Below are positions 4,407 through 5,300 of a DNA stretch of 5,300 nt, piece after piece; the first letter of the stretch is position 1; each line of letters begins with the position of its first letter. The DNA is taken from NCBI GenBank assembly GCA_016199305.1, contig JACQGZ010000241.1, forward strand, positions 1 through 5,300, written 5' to 3'. The notes beneath the pieces are model-generated. The model saw only the letters and a list, made by a program, of their open reading frames with translations, did not search any database and was not told the origin of the DNA. Made by a program: the position numbers and the translations under genes. This stretch comes from Armatimonadota bacterium. GTDB lineage: Bacteria > Sysuimicrobiota > Sysuimicrobiia > Sysuimicrobiales > Humicultoraceae.

Positions 4407-5300
4407 CTACGGACCGACCGCTCCGCTGCGTCCATCACCGGTGCGGCCGCGGTCTGCCGCGGGCGCCGCCGGGCGCCACCGGGCGCCGCCGGGCAGGTCC
4501 TCGACGATCACACCCAGTCCGCCCAGGCGCGCGCGCACGCGGTCCGCCAGCGCATAGGCCCGCCGCTCCCGCGCCCGCTGCCGGCCGGCGAGGAGGGCGC
4601 CGATCAGCGCTTCCGGATCCTGTTCCCCCGCCCCATCTGCAAAGAGGTCTTCGGCCTCCCGGCGCGCCTCCGCCAGCAGGGCGCGCAACCCGGGCAGCAG
4701 GTCGGCGCGCAGCCCTGGCCTTGTCAGGGACAGGCCGAGCACCTTCGCCAGTGCTCGCAACGTGTCGGTGGCAGCCCACAACCCCGCCCGTCCCTCCCCT
4801 GCCCCCTTGACCACGCCGTCCGCCACCTTGTTGATCTCTCCCGCCAGGACGTACAGCGCCGCGAGGGCCTGGGGGGTGTTGAAGTCGTCCTCCATGGCCG
4901 CCTCAAACGCCTGACGCGCCGCCCGGGTCGCCCCGCTCAATTCCCCATCCGCCTGGTCATCGCTGCGCGCGATCGCATCCTGCGCGTTGGCCAGCGCCGT
5001 GCGCAGCCGATCCAGCCCCCGCGCCGCGGCCGCCACCGCCGCCTCCGTCCAGCGCAGGGGCGTGCGGTAGTGCGTCCCGAGCAGGAAGAGCCGAATCGCA
5101 TCCGGCTCGTACCGTTCCAGCGCCTCCTGCAGCGGCACGAAGTTGCCGAGGTGCCGGTGCATCTCCTCGCCCTCCGGCGGCCTGACCAGGGCGTTGTGCA
5201 GCCAGTAGCGGACGAAGGGCTCGTGACCGGTGTAGCCTTCCGACTGCGCGATCTCGTTCTCGTGGTGGGGGAAGACGAGGTCGGCCCCGCCGCCGTGGAT
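4407..5300 (-). CDS. cysS: Cysteinyl-tRNA synthetase, C-terminal part, with altered KMSKS loop
   Basis: The enzyme charges tRNA-Cys with cysteine. The window holds the last 297 codons; the frame is open to the right edge, so the HIGH motif and first half are outside. Visible residue 1 is at 5300. Matching the family are IHGGGADLVFPHHENEIAQSE (1-21, with the zinc-ligand His and Glu), RYWLHN, LGNF, YEPDAIRLFLLGTHYRTPL, and the tRNA-binding DALR-type domain with FEAAMEDDFNTPQALAALY. The C terminus GVIVEDLPGGARWR matches the normal family end, after which a low-complexity tail of about 20 residues follows, partly encoded by a 10-bp tandem repeat. The striking oddity is EMHRH (46-50; 5165-5151) in place of KMSKS. 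A start at 5162 would be false, since family sequence continues upstream. The family call is secure; full catalytic function is open. Confidence 0.93.
   Translation of the reverse strand: MHGGGADLVFPHHENEIAQSEGYTGHEPFVRYWLHNALVRPPEGEEMHRHLGNFVPLQEALERYEPDAIRLFLLGTHYRTPLRWTEAAVAAAARGLDRLRTALANAQDAIARSDDQADGELSGATRAARQAFEAAMEDDFNTPQALAALYVLAGEINKVADGVVKGAGEGRAGLWAATDTLRALAKVLGLSLTRPGLRADLLPGLRALLAEARREAEDLFADGAGEQDPEALIGALLAGRQRARERRAYALADRVRARLGGLGVIVEDLPGGARWRPAAPAADRGRTGDGRSGAVGP
4461..4494. repeat. Tandem 10-bp repeat at the cysS 3' end
   Basis: Three head-to-tail copies of GGGCGCCRCC occupy 4461-4470, 4471-4480 and 4481-4490, followed by a partial fourth copy GGGC. Copies one and three are identical; the middle one has one A for G. 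The unit is not a multiple of three, so gain or loss of a copy would shift the frame of the cysS C-terminal tail. It spans the codons for the final conserved GGARWRP and the first tail residues. Confidence 0.85.

Noticed and set aside
3938..4810. A 290-codon plus-strand frame opposite rlmB and cysS
   Set aside because: Low-complexity Pro/Arg/Ala product crossing two real genes and the intergenic gap; a shadow of biased composition.

Overview
The window is a high-G+C bacterial chromosome segment. The gene order on the minus strand (cysS, rlmB, sigH) matches the Bacillota cysS-mrnC-rlmB-yacP-sigH neighbourhood, and the sigma factor is almost residue-for-residue of the sporulation sigma-H type in its core and promoter-binding regions. 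I infer a G+C-rich Bacillota member or an allied deep Terrabacteria lineage; the window alone cannot place it more precisely or show whether it sporulates.

Layout. Positions 1-59 may hold the 5' end of a divergent minus-strand gene that leaves the window. Positions 60-293 are non-coding: a possible sigma-70-type promoter (141-170) and a hairpin-rich leader for moaA. moaA (294-1289, +) encodes GTP 3',8-cyclase of molybdenum cofactor synthesis. Between moaA and the convergent minus-strand genes, nearly every base (1291-1358) belongs to one long hairpin, probably a bidirectional terminator. The minus strand then reads, from right to left in transcription order: cysS (3' part only, 4407-5300), rlmB (3638-4384), a VanW/YoaR-type exported protein (2286-3641), sigH (1501-2142) and a small double-CxxC zinc-ribbon protein (1359-1547).

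How the genes work together. cysS, rlmB and the VanW-type gene are packed tightly (22 nt gap, then an ATGA overlap), so they look like one transcription unit joining tRNA charging, 23S rRNA methylation and a cell-envelope protein. sigH is separated from them by 143 bp that contain a near-consensus promoter, TTGACG-N17-TATACT, so it can be transcribed independently, probably together with the overlapping zinc-ribbon gene. moaA is unrelated in function and faces this cluster.

The most unusual points are: the cysteinyl-tRNA synthetase has E-M-H-R-H where the catalytic KMSKS loop should be, in an otherwise intact frame; the very long intergenic hairpin; the structured moaA leader with mutually exclusive pairings around the ribosome binding site; a VanW-type gene where Bacillota have yacP; and the small zinc-ribbon gene with no good start codon.
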